Shown here in pieces: positions 1 through 7,596 of a stretch of DNA of 11,791 nucleotides. The stretch comes from Avoscillospira sp045652125 (lineage in GTDB: Bacteria > Bacillota > Clostridia > Oscillospirales > Oscillospiraceae). The notes under the pieces were generated by a model. It did not search any database and was not told the origin of the DNA. It was given only the letters and a program-made list of their open reading frames with translations. Where the stretch lies: the NCBI GenBank assembly GCA_045652125.1, contig JAZRTT010000008.1, forward strand, positions 1 to 11,791. The letters are read 5' to 3'. Position numbers and translations under genes: made by a program. Within the stretch, counting starts at the first letter, position 1. Every line of letters begins with the position of its first letter.

Positions 1-206
1 GAGCCTCACCGATGAACCGACGACCGGTTGGCACTAAGCCTTCTGCCTGCGCTTTGCTTGGCACAAGGCAAGTGCCTGCCCCTCCTTTTTGCTCGCTTCA
101 TCTGCCACAGGCAGCGCTCGCAAACGTCCCCTCCGGGTTATGAGAACAGGAGTCAAGCATCTTCAGTCCAATCAGACTGTTCCGTGCTTGACTCCGGTTT
201 CACATA
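1..206. other. Non-coding left end with tRNA-Met-like fragments
   Basis: No convincing gene is visible here. Two short stretches, 14-25 (GAACCGACGACC) and 130-144 (CCTCCGGGTTATGAG), match in order the antisense of the T arm and the anticodon arm (anticodon CAT) of a bacterial tRNA-Met. About 100 unrelated bases separate them, so no intact tRNA can fold. The region lies downstream of the molybdenum hydroxylase operon and includes the hairpin at 149-195. The first 22 bases recur at the right end of the window. It may be a decayed tRNA locus or a genomic repeat at which the sequence was broken. Confidence 0.4.
149..195 (-). terminator. Nested hairpin downstream of the hydroxylase operon
   Basis: GGAGTCAAGCA (149-159) pairs perfectly with TGCTTGACTCC (185-195). 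Inside it, CAGTC (164-168) pairs with GACTG (175-179), giving a two-tier hairpin. It begins 12 bases after the stop codon of the 2Fe-2S subunit gene, where a terminator is expected. It lacks a clear T tract on the minus strand, so intrinsic termination is uncertain. It could instead protect the 3' end of the mRNA. Confidence 0.45.
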
Positions 207-689
207 TCACATTTCATCGGCTTTGCGGCGGGTGGCTGCCACTTCCGTAATGGCATCCACCATCTGCTGATAGCCCGTGCAGCGGCACAGATTGCCGCTT
301 AATCCCCGGCGAATTTCTTCTTCCGTAGGATCGGGGTTTTGTTCCAGCAAATGCTCGGCCGACATGATCATGCCGGGGCTGCAGAAGCCGCACTGGATGG
401 CACCATGACGGATAAAGGCAGACTGGATCTCGCTCATGCGGCCATCCTTTTCCAGACCTTCTATGGTGAGGATGCTGCGGCCTTCTGCCAGCAGCGCCAG
501 GTACAGGCAGCTGTTGACGCTGACCCCATCCACCAGCACGGTGCAGGCACCGCAATCGCCTTCGCCGCAGCCTTCCTTGGTGCCGGTCAGGCCCAGGTCT
601 TCCCGCAGGAAGACCAGAAGGGTGCGCTCGTCATCCACCATCCGTTCCACGTCCACGCCGTTGACTGTACAATGCAGCAGTTGACTCAT
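207..689 (-). CDS. 2Fe-2S subunit of xanthine dehydrogenase-family molybdenum hydroxylase
   Basis: This small iron-sulfur subunit (160 residues) passes electrons from the molybdenum centre to FAD in a heterotrimeric cytoplasmic hydroxylase. An N-terminal plant-ferredoxin-type domain carries the first cluster motif CGEGDCGAC, with C41, C46 and C49, and C61 as the probable fourth ligand. A helical C-terminal domain carries CGFC (C100, C103) and CRC (C135, C137) for the second cluster. All eight ligands are present and the length is normal for the family. The ATG start overlaps the stop of the FAD-subunit gene as ATGA, and GGAGG lies at about 699-704, so the two genes are probably translationally coupled. 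The gene corresponds to E. coli xdhC and CoxS-type subunits. The family is certain; the substrate is not shown by this subunit. Confidence 0.95.
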   Translation of the reverse strand: MSQLLHCTVNGVDVERMVDDERTLLVFLREDLGLTGTKEGCGEGDCGACTVLVDGVSVNSCLYLALLAEGRSILTIEGLEKDGRMSEIQSAFIRHGAIQCGFCSPGMIMSAEHLLEQNPDPTEEEIRRGLSGNLCRCTGYQQMVDAITEVAATRRKADEM

Positions 690-1531
690 AAGGCCTTCCC
701 CTCCGTTTTCTTCAGCATATCTTTCAGCAAATTCACGCAGACCATGCGGCGATACTCCACCGTTCCCCAGCGGTCGTTAATGGGGGCGATTTCCGTCAAA
801 ATGGTTTGACAGGCTTCCTGCAGGCGTTCTTCGGTCAGTTCTCCTGCGCTGAGGATGGCGGAGGTGTTCTTGCAGAGTCTGGGTGTGGGCGCGGCTGCAC
901 CGACAGCCACCGACACCGCAGCCTGCCCGTTCACCACTTCCTGAACCACAGCCATATTGAGGCAGGAAATGGCCAGCGCATTACGTTTGCCCACCTTTCG
1001 GAATGCCGAAACGGAGGCTGTTTTATGGGGCAAAACGATCTCGGTGATCAATTCCCCGGGCTTCAGGCTGGTTTTTCCCACACCGATAAACAGCTCGTCC
1101 ACGGGGATCTCACGAGAGCCTTCCAGACTTTGAACACGCAGATAAGCCCCCATGGCCAGCAGGGGAGCGGCACAGTCGGCAGAGGGTGAGCCAGCTGCCA
1201 GATTGCCGGCGAGGGTGCCGCGGTTGCGAACCTGAGGTCCGCCGATGGAACAGGCCGCCTGCCACAGGGCAAAGGCTTTTTCCCGCACCACGGGGCTTTT
1301 CTCTAAGGTTCGGAAGGTAGCGCAGGCACCGATGACGATGCCTTCTTCCCGTTCCTGCACATCCTGCAAAGAGGTGAGATATTCCAAACTGATGAGATCT
1401 TCGCCGATGGGTTTTCCCTGGCGGCGATTTACCAGTAGGACGGTAGCACCTGCCAAATAAGTACCGCCGGTCTGAGCCTGCAGAGCAAGGGCTTCTGCAA
1501 CCGATCGTGGGCGATGCAGACGAAAAGCCAT
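686..1531 (-). CDS. FAD-binding subunit of xanthine dehydrogenase-family molybdenum hydroxylase
   Basis: This 281-residue flavoprotein subunit takes electrons from the 2Fe-2S clusters and hands them to the acceptor (NAD+, ferredoxin or another carrier; the sequence does not say which). The first FAD loop is YLAGATVLL at residues 25-33, a slight variant of the usual AGGTDLL. The second FAD motif, SIGGPQVRNRGTLAGNLA, is at 95-112 and is followed by SPSADCAAPLLA. The C-terminal CO-dehydrogenase-flavoprotein-type domain is present, including the conserved YRR near residues 260-262. The start is set by GAAAGGAG at 1538-1545, six bases upstream of the ATG. The gene lies 17 bases after the Mo-subunit stop and overlaps the 2Fe-2S gene by 4 bases. 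It matches E. coli xdhB and CoxM in order and size. Confidence 0.94.
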   Translation of the reverse strand: MAFRLHRPRSVAEALALQAQTGGTYLAGATVLLVNRRQGKPIGEDLISLEYLTSLQDVQEREEGIVIGACATFRTLEKSPVVREKAFALWQAACSIGGPQVRNRGTLAGNLAAGSPSADCAAPLLAMGAYLRVQSLEGSREIPVDELFIGVGKTSLKPGELITEIVLPHKTASVSAFRKVGKRNALAISCLNMAVVQEVVNGQAAVSVAVGAAAPTPRLCKNTSAILSAGELTEERLQEACQTILTEIAPINDRWGTVEYRRMVCVNLLKDMLKKTEGKAL

Positions 1532-1548
1532 GTCGATCTCCTTTCTGG

Positions 1549-3627
1549 TTAAGTTTCCAATGCCCGCAGGATCTCCTCCCGATCAAAGGGCAGTTTGGTG
1601 GGGCGGAAGTTGGGGGAAAGCTGCCGGATACCGGCAGCCAGAGCCGGTGCCAATGCAACGGTGGAGGCTTCTGCAATGCCCTTTGCACCGAAGGGGCCTG
1701 TCTCTTCCGCAACAAAAACGTTCTCGTTGACCATGGCAGGAGCATCCAACGCCGTAGGCATCACATAATTGGAAAAATTGTTTTCCATGCTCACACCGTT
1801 CCGGTAGCGAATCTGTTCCGACAGGGCATAGCCCGTAGACATGGCAATGCCGCCGAAAATCTGACCCGCCATCATGGTGGGATGGATGATATTTCCTGCC
1901 TCTGTCACATTATGGACAGCGCGCACCTGTACCGCTCCGGTCACAGGGTCGACCTGCAGCTTGGCACCCTGCACGATAAAGCCGAACATGGAGTGGACAC
2001 CGTTTTCTCCGGGAATTTCCGGGAAAACGCACACACCTTTGGCTTCTGCTGCACCCTGGCGGATTTTCTCTGCAGCGTCCAGAATGGCATTGCCGCAGAC
2101 ATAGGTGGTGCGGCTGGCGGCGGTGGAACCGCTGTTGTCGGTCTCTTCCGTATCGCCCATGCGCATCTCAATGGCGGAAAGGGGCACTTGCAGGGCATCG
2201 GCTGCGATCATGGCCAGAGCCGTTTCGCTGCCCTGACCGATATCCACCAGACCGATCCGGACGATATAATGATCCTCCGCCAGCTTTTCAATGCGGGCAT
2301 AGGCCGTATCCGGCACGTGCTTACCCATGCCGCTGCTCATCATGCCGGCGGCAATGCCGTAGCCGACATTTTCCTCCGGATTTTCCTTCATTTCCTGATA
2401 AAAGTCGCTTTCTGCAAACTTTCGCAGGGCTTCTTCAAAGCCCACGGAGAAATCCATGGACGCACCCATAGGGCCCCTCTGACCCCGATGAATGGCATTG
2501 CGCAGACGAATTTCCAAAGGATCGAGTCCCAGTCTTTTTGCTGCCCGGTTCATCAGGTCTTCCACCGCCATGGCACTCTGGGGCGCGCCAAAACCACGCA
2601 TGGCAGAGGCGGGGGCGTGATTGGTGTAGGCCAGCCAGCCATCCAGTTTGACGCTGGGGATGTAGTAAGGGCCGGTCATATGTTCTGTGCCAAGGCCCAG
2701 CACCGCAGGCCCCAAAATGGCATAGGCACCGGTATCCATCCACATTTTACCCTCAAAAGCCAGAACCTTGCCTTCTTTGGTAAAGCCCATTTTGGCATGG
2801 ACAATGGCATTATGACGCTTCATGCCGAAGCGAATATTCTCTTCCCGGGTAAAGACCAGCTTGGCAGGGCGGCCGGTATAATGGGTCACCACCGCAGGAA
2901 AGATCTGGGCAGTATTGCCGTCTTTTCCGCCGAAGCCACCACCTACGGTAGCAGCTTTGGAGGTGATCTGTGCTTCGGGAATCTGCAGTACGCTGGCGAT
3001 CATGGTTCGATCGGCAAAAGCGTTCTGGGTGGAAGAGATCAGGCACAGCCGACCTTGCTCATCCCGATAAGTAAAGGCTGCCTCCGGCTCCAGGAAGCCA
3101 TGGACCTGCACCGGCATTTCGTAGGTTTCTTCCAAAATAAAGTCGCAGCGGGAAAAATCCTCTGCCAAAGCACCCTTTTCGCTGTGAAATTCCGAGCAGA
3201 GGTTGCCTGCTTCAAAGACACGAGGGGAAGCCTCCGTCAAGGCTGCCTGCATATCCTCCACCACATCCAGAGGTTCAAAGGTCACCTTCACCTGCGCGGC
3301 GATGCGCTGTGCCTGCTCCAGAGTGGGAGCCGCCACAATGGCAATGGCTTCGCCCATATAGCGAACCTTTTCCGCTGCCAGCACCGGCTGGTCATTCATA
3401 ATGGAAGGCAGCAGGTTGACGGGAAGGTCTGCCGCCGTATAGCAATAAGTTCCCTCTTCCAGGGGTGGGATTTCGACATCCAAAATGTTTCCATGAGCGA
3501 TCTCTGCACGGACCAAAACCACATGAAGCATATCCGGTGCAAAATAATCCCCTGTATATTTGGCACGCCCGGTGGCTTTCTGCGGCACATCCAAACGAGA
3601 GGCAGAGGTTCCTACGACCTTTGTCAT
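1549..3627 (-). CDS. Molybdopterin-binding catalytic subunit, xanthine dehydrogenase family (compact)
   Basis: This is the catalytic subunit, which hydroxylates an N-heterocycle (probably a purine such as xanthine or hypoxanthine) at a molybdopterin cofactor. The GTG two codons upstream (3633) is only 2 bases from AGGAGG (3636-3641), whereas this ATG is 8 bases from it, so the ATG is preferred (692 residues). Numbered from the GTG, cofactor motifs appear in family order: GGGFGGKD (231-238), REEN (263-266), AMRGFGAPQ (344-352), GQGSETA (466-472), SGSTAASRTTYVCG (501-514) and GAKGIAE (649-655), whose Glu is the catalytic base position. The Glu of REEN and the Arg of MRGFG align by motif order with the purine-contacting Glu802 and Arg880 of bovine xanthine oxidase. 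The protein is shorter than the usual 750-800 residues; the missing part lies after residue 520. It is the first gene of the operon. Confidence 0.92.
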   Translation of the reverse strand: MTKVVGTSASRLDVPQKATGRAKYTGDYFAPDMLHVVLVRAEIAHGNILDVEIPPLEEGTYCYTAADLPVNLLPSIMNDQPVLAAEKVRYMGEAIAIVAAPTLEQAQRIAAQVKVTFEPLDVVEDMQAALTEASPRVFEAGNLCSEFHSEKGALAEDFSRCDFILEETYEMPVQVHGFLEPEAAFTYRDEQGRLCLISSTQNAFADRTMIASVLQIPEAQITSKAATVGGGFGGKDGNTAQIFPAVVTHYTGRPAKLVFTREENIRFGMKRHNAIVHAKMGFTKEGKVLAFEGKMWMDTGAYAILGPAVLGLGTEHMTGPYYIPSVKLDGWLAYTNHAPASAMRGFGAPQSAMAVEDLMNRAAKRLGLDPLEIRLRNAIHRGQRGPMGASMDFSVGFEEALRKFAESDFYQEMKENPEENVGYGIAAGMMSSGMGKHVPDTAYARIEKLAEDHYIVRIGLVDIGQGSETALAMIAADALQVPLSAIEMRMGDTEETDNSGSTAASRTTYVCGNAILDAAEKIRQGAAEAKGVCVFPEIPGENGVHSMFGFIVQGAKLQVDPVTGAVQVRAVHNVTEAGNIIHPTMMAGQIFGGIAMSTGYALSEQIRYRNGVSMENNFSNYVMPTALDAPAMVNENVFVAEETGPFGAKGIAEASTVALAPALAAGIRQLSPNFRPTKLPFDREEILRALET

Positions 3628-3635
3628 CTGCACGG

Positions 3636-3641
3636 CCTCCT
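3636..3641 (-). promoter_or_regulatory. Ribosome binding site deciding the Mo-subunit start
   Basis: A perfect AGGAGG on the minus strand lies 8 bases before the ATG at 3627 but only 2 bases before the alternative GTG at 3633. Normal spacing favours the ATG. Confidence 0.8.
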
Positions 3642-3663
3642 AAAAGTTAGTACAATTACAGTC

Positions 3664-3692
3664 ATAATACCATAAAATACCCTCCAGTTCAA
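3664..3692 (-). promoter_or_regulatory. Putative sigma-A promoter of the hydroxylase operon
   Basis: On the minus strand, TTGAAC (3687-3692) is separated by 17 bases from TATTAT (3664-3669). This is a reasonable housekeeping promoter that would start transcription about 30 bases upstream of the Mo-subunit ATG. The match is imperfect but position and spacing fit. Confidence 0.5.
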
Positions 3693-3782
3693 CGGATTCC
3701 TTTTATATAGCACAAGGAATGAGCCGTTTTGCCTGCGTTTCTTGTATATCCAACCAAATCGACAAAAAATATTTGCTGCTTA

Positions 3783-3811
3783 TTGACAGATATGGACGAT
3801 TTTGCTATACT
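3783..3811 (+). promoter_or_regulatory. Strong sigma-A promoter of the transporter operon
   Basis: TTGACA (3783-3788), a 17-base spacer and TATACT (3806-3811) make a near-consensus housekeeping promoter. Transcription would start near 3818, giving a leader of about 90 bases before the binding-protein ATG. No recognisable purine or other riboswitch core was seen in the leader. It diverges from the hydroxylase promoter about 90 bases away, so one regulator could govern both. Confidence 0.8.
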
Positions 3812-3908
3812 CTATTCGGAATAAATCCCATGAAAAAAGTTGGTTTTCCCGGCGGAAGATTGATTTTTTCCAATGAACAAACGAAAGAAGAATAAAGGAG
3901 ATCAAAAT

Positions 3909-4925
3909 ATGAAAAAGTTTGTCGCTCTGCTCCTGGTCATGCTCATGGCCCTGTCTCTGGTTGCCTGCGGCGCCGAAAAGGCTCCCGCTGAAGAAAACGT
4001 TGAGACTGCTGAAAAGCTGAAGGTCGCTCTGGTTCTGCCCGGCAAGAAGGATGATGTTTCCTTCAACCAGGCTATGTACAGAGGTATGAACGACTACTTC
4101 GACGCTCACTCCGAAGAGATCGAGCTGACCGTTGTTGAGAACATCTATGATGTTGCCGACATCGAGCCCACCCTCATCGAGTATGCCGATACCGGCTACG
4201 ATGTGGTCATCGGCCACGGTTATCAGTTCTCCGAGCCCGTTGTCACTGTTGCTGAGCAGTATCCCGATGTGGCTTTCCTGCTGGGCTGCGGCGTCATCGA
4301 CCCTGTTGCCAATGTTTCTCAGTATGATGTGCAGCTGGAAGCCGGCGGCTATCTGATGGGCGTGATCGCTGCTCTGACTACCCAGAGCAATAAGATCGGC
4401 GTCATCGGCGGCGGCGAGGGCAGCGAGATCACTCGCGGCCACGAAGGCTTCAAGATGGGCGCTAAGACCATCAACCCCGACATCGAGATTCAGGAAGTCT
4501 ACACCGGCGACTGGAACGACACCACCGGCGCTTATGAAGCTGCCATCGGTATGTACGACTCCGGCGTTGATGTGATCTGGCACTCCGGCGACGGCATCGG
4601 TCTGGGCGTTGTTCAGGCTGCCGAGGAGAAGGATATGTATGTCCTGGGCAATGTGGAAGATCAGTACGACCTGGCTCCCAACAATGTCCTGTCCGGCCTG
4701 CAGTACGAGTGGGGCAATGCTCTGGAAAACATCTTTGCTTCCATCAACGACGGCACTTTCTTTGCTGAGGGCAAGGAAATCGTTATGATCAATGTTGGCA
4801 ATGCCGGTCTGTCCATGACCGAGCTGAACGACGTCAAGGGCTGGCTGACCGAAGAAGACGTGGCTGCCATTGAAGATGTCTATGCTCAGCTGGGCGAGAA
4901 CGCCATCGAGTTCCCCGCTCATTGA
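3909..4925 (+). CDS. BMP-family substrate-binding lipoprotein of a nucleoside-type ABC importer
   Basis: This is the extracellular ligand-binding lipoprotein (338 residues) that delivers substrate to the transporter encoded downstream. The signal peptide ends in LVAC with lipidated C20. The rest is a BMP/PnrA fold: DDVSFNQAMYRGM (residues 48-60) is the family's first-lobe motif, then GHGYQFSEPV (102-111), GGYLMGVIAAL (146-156), IGVIGG (163-168), GHEGFKMGAK (177-186), DVIWHSGDGIGLGV (221-234), and VLGNVEDQYDLAPNNVLS (245-262). The start is the ATG after AAAGGAG (3894-3900); an upstream in-frame ATG at 3873 would break the signal peptide. Characterised relatives such as T. pallidum PnrA bind purine nucleosides, which fits the neighbouring hydroxylase, but other ligands occur in the family. 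Codon use is strongly biased, as in highly expressed genes. Confidence 0.93.
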   Translation: MKKFVALLLVMLMALSLVACGAEKAPAEENVETAEKLKVALVLPGKKDDVSFNQAMYRGMNDYFDAHSEEIELTVVENIYDVADIEPTLIEYADTGYDVVIGHGYQFSEPVVTVAEQYPDVAFLLGCGVIDPVANVSQYDVQLEAGGYLMGVIAALTTQSNKIGVIGGGEGSEITRGHEGFKMGAKTINPDIEIQEVYTGDWNDTTGAYEAAIGMYDSGVDVIWHSGDGIGLGVVQAAEEKDMYVLGNVEDQYDLAPNNVLSGLQYEWGNALENIFASINDGTFFAEGKEIVMINVGNAGLSMTELNDVKGWLTEEDVAAIEDVYAQLGENAIEFPAH

Positions 4926-4947
4926 TCAATTTCACTTAAGTTAACCG

Positions 4948-4980
4948 AAAAGGGGCTTGCCTTCGGACAAGCCCCTTTTT
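4948..4980 (+). terminator. Intra-operon terminator or attenuator hairpin
   Basis: AAAAGGGGCTTG (4948-4959) pairs with CAAGCCCCTTTT (4968-4979). The loop has a C-G closed UUCG tetraloop (4961-4966), and a T run follows. It sits 22 bases after the binding-protein stop and 31 bases before the ATPase start. No clear second promoter is seen before the ATPase gene. It probably lets most transcripts end after the binding protein, so that it is made in excess over the membrane components. Confidence 0.85.
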
Positions 4981-5011
4981 CTGAACTAACGACTTGTTTT
5001 GGAGGGATATC

Positions 5012-6538
5012 ATGGATACTTTTGTCGTTGAGATGAAAGGTATCACCAAGATTTTTAACGGAGTCAAGGCCAACGATTCCGTTGACTTCCAGCTGAAAAA
5101 GGGTTCCATTCACGGTCTTCTTGGCGAAAACGGCGCTGGCAAGACAACGCTGATGAACATTCTCTATGGTCTTTACCAGCAGGAAGAAGGCAAAGTGTAT
5201 ATCAACGGCCGTGAGGAGGATATTCATTCTCCCACCAAGGCCATTTCTCTGGGTATCGGTATGGTACATCAGCACTTTATGCTGGCCCGTCCCCTGTCCG
5301 TGACCGAGAATGTGATGCTGGGCAAGAAATCCCGCCGCGGTATCCTGCTGGACACCAAGGAGACGGCCCGGGAACTGCAGGAGCTGTCCGATAAGTATCG
5401 GATGGGGATCGACCCCAGCTCCAGGATCTGGCAGCTGTCCGTAGGTGAACAGCAGCGAGTGGAGATCCTGACAGCCCTGTATATGGGTGCGGAAATTCTG
5501 ATTTTGGACGAGCCTACCGCCGTTCTGACACCGCAGGAAACGGAGATCTTCTTCGAGACCCTGCGGCAGATGCGCGATGACGGCAAATCCATTATCCTCA
5601 TTACCCATAAGCTGGAGGAAATTCTGTCCATTGTGGATGAGGTGACCGTTTTGCGTGACGGCAGGATGATCGGCCGCCGCACAGTAGATGAAACTGTGAC
5701 CAAGGACGATCTGAGCCGCATGATGGTGGGCCGTGATGTCCTGTTCCAGTTCCCTCCCGTTGAGAAAGAACCCGGCGAGGTGAAGGTCTCCATCCGGAAC
5801 CTCTCCGCCAAGAATGACAAAGGGGTCCTTGCTCTGGAGGACTTCTCCCTTGACATCCGTGAGGGAGAGATCGTGGGTCTTGCCGGTGTAGACGGCAACG
5901 GCCAGAAGGAGCTGTGCGAGGTGCTGACCGGTCTGCGGAAGGCCAAATCCGGCACCTATATCCTGAACGGCGAGTCTGTTCTGGACAAGACGCCCCAGTT
6001 CTACATTAAGAAAAAAGCATCCTACATTCCCGAAGACCGCCATTCCACCGGTCTGGCACTGAACTGGACCCTGAAGGATAATCTGATCCTGAAACGGCTG
6101 GATGAAGCCCCTGTGGCAAAGCGGGGTTTGCTGAACCGGAAGGTGATCAACCAGAACTGGGAAGAAATGCAGGAGGCCTACCAAATCAAGGCCAACAGCG
6201 GCGACGATACGGCCCGGAGCCTCTCCGGCGGCAACCAGCAGAAGGTGATTCTGGCCCGGGAGCTGAGCAGCGAGCCTCAGGTCCTCATTGCCAGCCAGCC
6301 CACCCGCGGTCTGGATATCGGTGCTGCCGAGTATGTCCGCAAGCAGATTCTTGCAGCCAGAAATCAGGGTGCCGCCGTACTGATCATCTCCGCCGATCTG
6401 GAAGAGATTCTGCAGCTGTCTGACCGCATTGCCGTCATCTACGACGGCAGGCTGATGGGCATTCTTCCCCGAGGCGCTGATGCCATGCAGGTCGGTGCTA
6501 TGATGATGGGCCAGAAACAGGAGGAGGGCGAAGTATGA
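5012..6538 (+). CDS. ABC transporter ATPase with two nucleotide-binding domains, NupO/YufO-like
   Basis: This cytoplasmic ATPase (508 residues) energises the importer and carries two fused ABC domains. Domain 1 is complete: Walker A GENGAGKT (38-45), Q-loop Q87, signature LSVGEQQR (142-149), Walker B ILILDE (162-167), and H199. Domain 2 is degenerate as is usual in this subfamily: GVDGNGQKEL replaces Walker A (292-301), signature LSGGNQQK (404-411) is intact, the Walker B region reads VLIASQPTRGLD (424-435), and the H-loop His is missing (SADLEE). The IPEDR motif (339-343) is typical of sugar and nucleoside importers. The ATG follows GGAGGG (5001-5006) with 5 bases between; the TTG at 4994 lies upstream of that site and is rejected. 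Closest named relatives are B. subtilis NupO and similar proteins. Its stop overlaps the permease start as ATGA. Confidence 0.95.
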   Translation: MDTFVVEMKGITKIFNGVKANDSVDFQLKKGSIHGLLGENGAGKTTLMNILYGLYQQEEGKVYINGREEDIHSPTKAISLGIGMVHQHFMLARPLSVTENVMLGKKSRRGILLDTKETARELQELSDKYRMGIDPSSRIWQLSVGEQQRVEILTALYMGAEILILDEPTAVLTPQETEIFFETLRQMRDDGKSIILITHKLEEILSIVDEVTVLRDGRMIGRRTVDETVTKDDLSRMMVGRDVLFQFPPVEKEPGEVKVSIRNLSAKNDKGVLALEDFSLDIREGEIVGLAGVDGNGQKELCEVLTGLRKAKSGTYILNGESVLDKTPQFYIKKKASYIPEDRHSTGLALNWTLKDNLILKRLDEAPVAKRGLLNRKVINQNWEEMQEAYQIKANSGDDTARSLSGGNQQKVILARELSSEPQVLIASQPTRGLDIGAAEYVRKQILAARNQGAAVLIISADLEEILQLSDRIAVIYDGRLMGILPRGADAMQVGAMMMGQKQEEGEV

Positions 6539-7596
6539 ATCTGAAGGCAAAGAAAGCGGTGTTCCAGGTCTTTGGCACCGTCTGTATGATTCTCGTTGCA
6601 CTGCTCCTGGGCGGCATTTTGGTGATGCTGACGGGCAATAGCCCCATGGAGGCCTACGGAGCCATCATTCGCGGCGCTTTTGGCTCTCCTCAAAAGATCT
6701 GTGAACTGTTTGTCAAGCTCATTCCCATTTTGATCCTGGCCTTTGGTGTATCCATCGCCTTCCGTGCCCAGCTCTGGAATATCGGTGCCGGCGGCCAGTT
6801 CATTATGGCTTCCATTGCGGCAACGGCTGTGGCTCTTTATGTGCCCGCGCCCTTTTTCATCCGTATTCCCCTTTCCCTGATCTGCTCTGTTGCGGCAGGT
6901 GCTTTGTGGGCCGGCATTGCAGGCTGGCTCAAGAACAAGTTTAATGCCAATGAGGTCATCACCACCCTGATGCTGACCTACATTGCAGACTATTTCCTCA
7001 TGTATCTGGTCAACGGCCCTATGCAGGACCCTGCCTCCGACCTGACCCAGTCCGCTCTGATCCCTGATGAGATGCGGCTGACCCGGCTGTTCGGCAATTA
7101 TCGGCTGCACAGCGGTATTTTCCTGCTGATCGTGGTCATTGTGCTTATGATCTTCTTCTGGCGAACCACCATCGGCTACCGGATCAATCTGACCGGTCAG
7201 GGCAAAAAAGTGGCCACCTACGCCGGTGTCAATGTACCCCGGACGGTAATGGCGACCATGCTCATCTCCGGTGCCTTTGCCGGTCTGGCCGGCTGGATCG
7301 AGACCTTCGGAATCCAGTACCGCATTCTGACGGGCATTGCCGGCGACTACGGCAACATCGCCACCATCATCGCACTGCTTGGCTCTTTGAACGTCTACGG
7401 CATCATGGCCTCCGCAGGTTTCTTTGCGATCCTGCTCTGCGGCGGTGCCAGTATGCAGCGCATGACGGAAGTTCCTTACTCTGTGGTCAATGTTATTCAA
7501 GGCCTGATCATTATTCTGGTCATCGCCCGTACCACCTTCGGTGACTTTGTATCCAAGCTGTTCAAGGGCAGAAAGGAGAAGGCCAATGTTAAGTGA
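6535..7596 (+). CDS. ABC importer permease 1, NupP/YufP-like
   Basis: This integral membrane permease (353 residues) belongs to the branched-chain amino acid, ribose and nucleoside type (BPD_transp_2). Hydrophobic segments run from about residue 9 through 340, with roughly eight to ten helices. The conserved WNIGAGGQFIMA (81-92) is the family hallmark. WRTTIGYRINLTGQGKKVATYAGV (209-232) is the cytoplasmic loop that couples to the ATPase. It starts in a 4-base overlap with the ATPase stop and ends 11 bases inside the second permease gene, so the three genes are translationally coupled. It forms a heterodimer pore with the next gene product. The substrate is not readable from the sequence. Confidence 0.94.
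   Translation: MNLKAKKAVFQVFGTVCMILVALLLGGILVMLTGNSPMEAYGAIIRGAFGSPQKICELFVKLIPILILAFGVSIAFRAQLWNIGAGGQFIMASIAATAVALYVPAPFFIRIPLSLICSVAAGALWAGIAGWLKNKFNANEVITTLMLTYIADYFLMYLVNGPMQDPASDLTQSALIPDEMRLTRLFGNYRLHSGIFLLIVVIVLMIFFWRTTIGYRINLTGQGKKVATYAGVNVPRTVMATMLISGAFAGLAGWIETFGIQYRILTGIAGDYGNIATIIALLGSLNVYGIMASAGFFAILLCGGASMQRMTEVPYSVVNVIQGLIIILVIARTTFGDFVSKLFKGRKEKANVK

Noticed and set aside
28..270. Plus-strand open frame of 80 codons at the left edge
   Set aside because: It has no ribosome binding site, Leu/Ser/Cys-rich composition, and runs into the 3' end of the 2Fe-2S subunit gene on the other strand.
1507..3675. Very long plus-strand open frame opposite the molybdenum subunit gene
   Set aside because: The opposite strand encodes a clear family protein with all cofactor motifs. 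This frame is His/Gly/Cys-rich, has no recognisable motif, and arises from codon bias on the other strand.
3701..3756. Imperfect inverted repeat with TATATAG and TTGTATAT arms in the divergent promoter region, possible operator
   Set aside because: The arms match only with gaps and mismatches, so it cannot be distinguished from AT-rich chance.
3818..3908. Purine riboswitch in the transporter leader
   Set aside because: No three-way junction core or conserved loop sequences are visible, and the leader is only about 90 bases.
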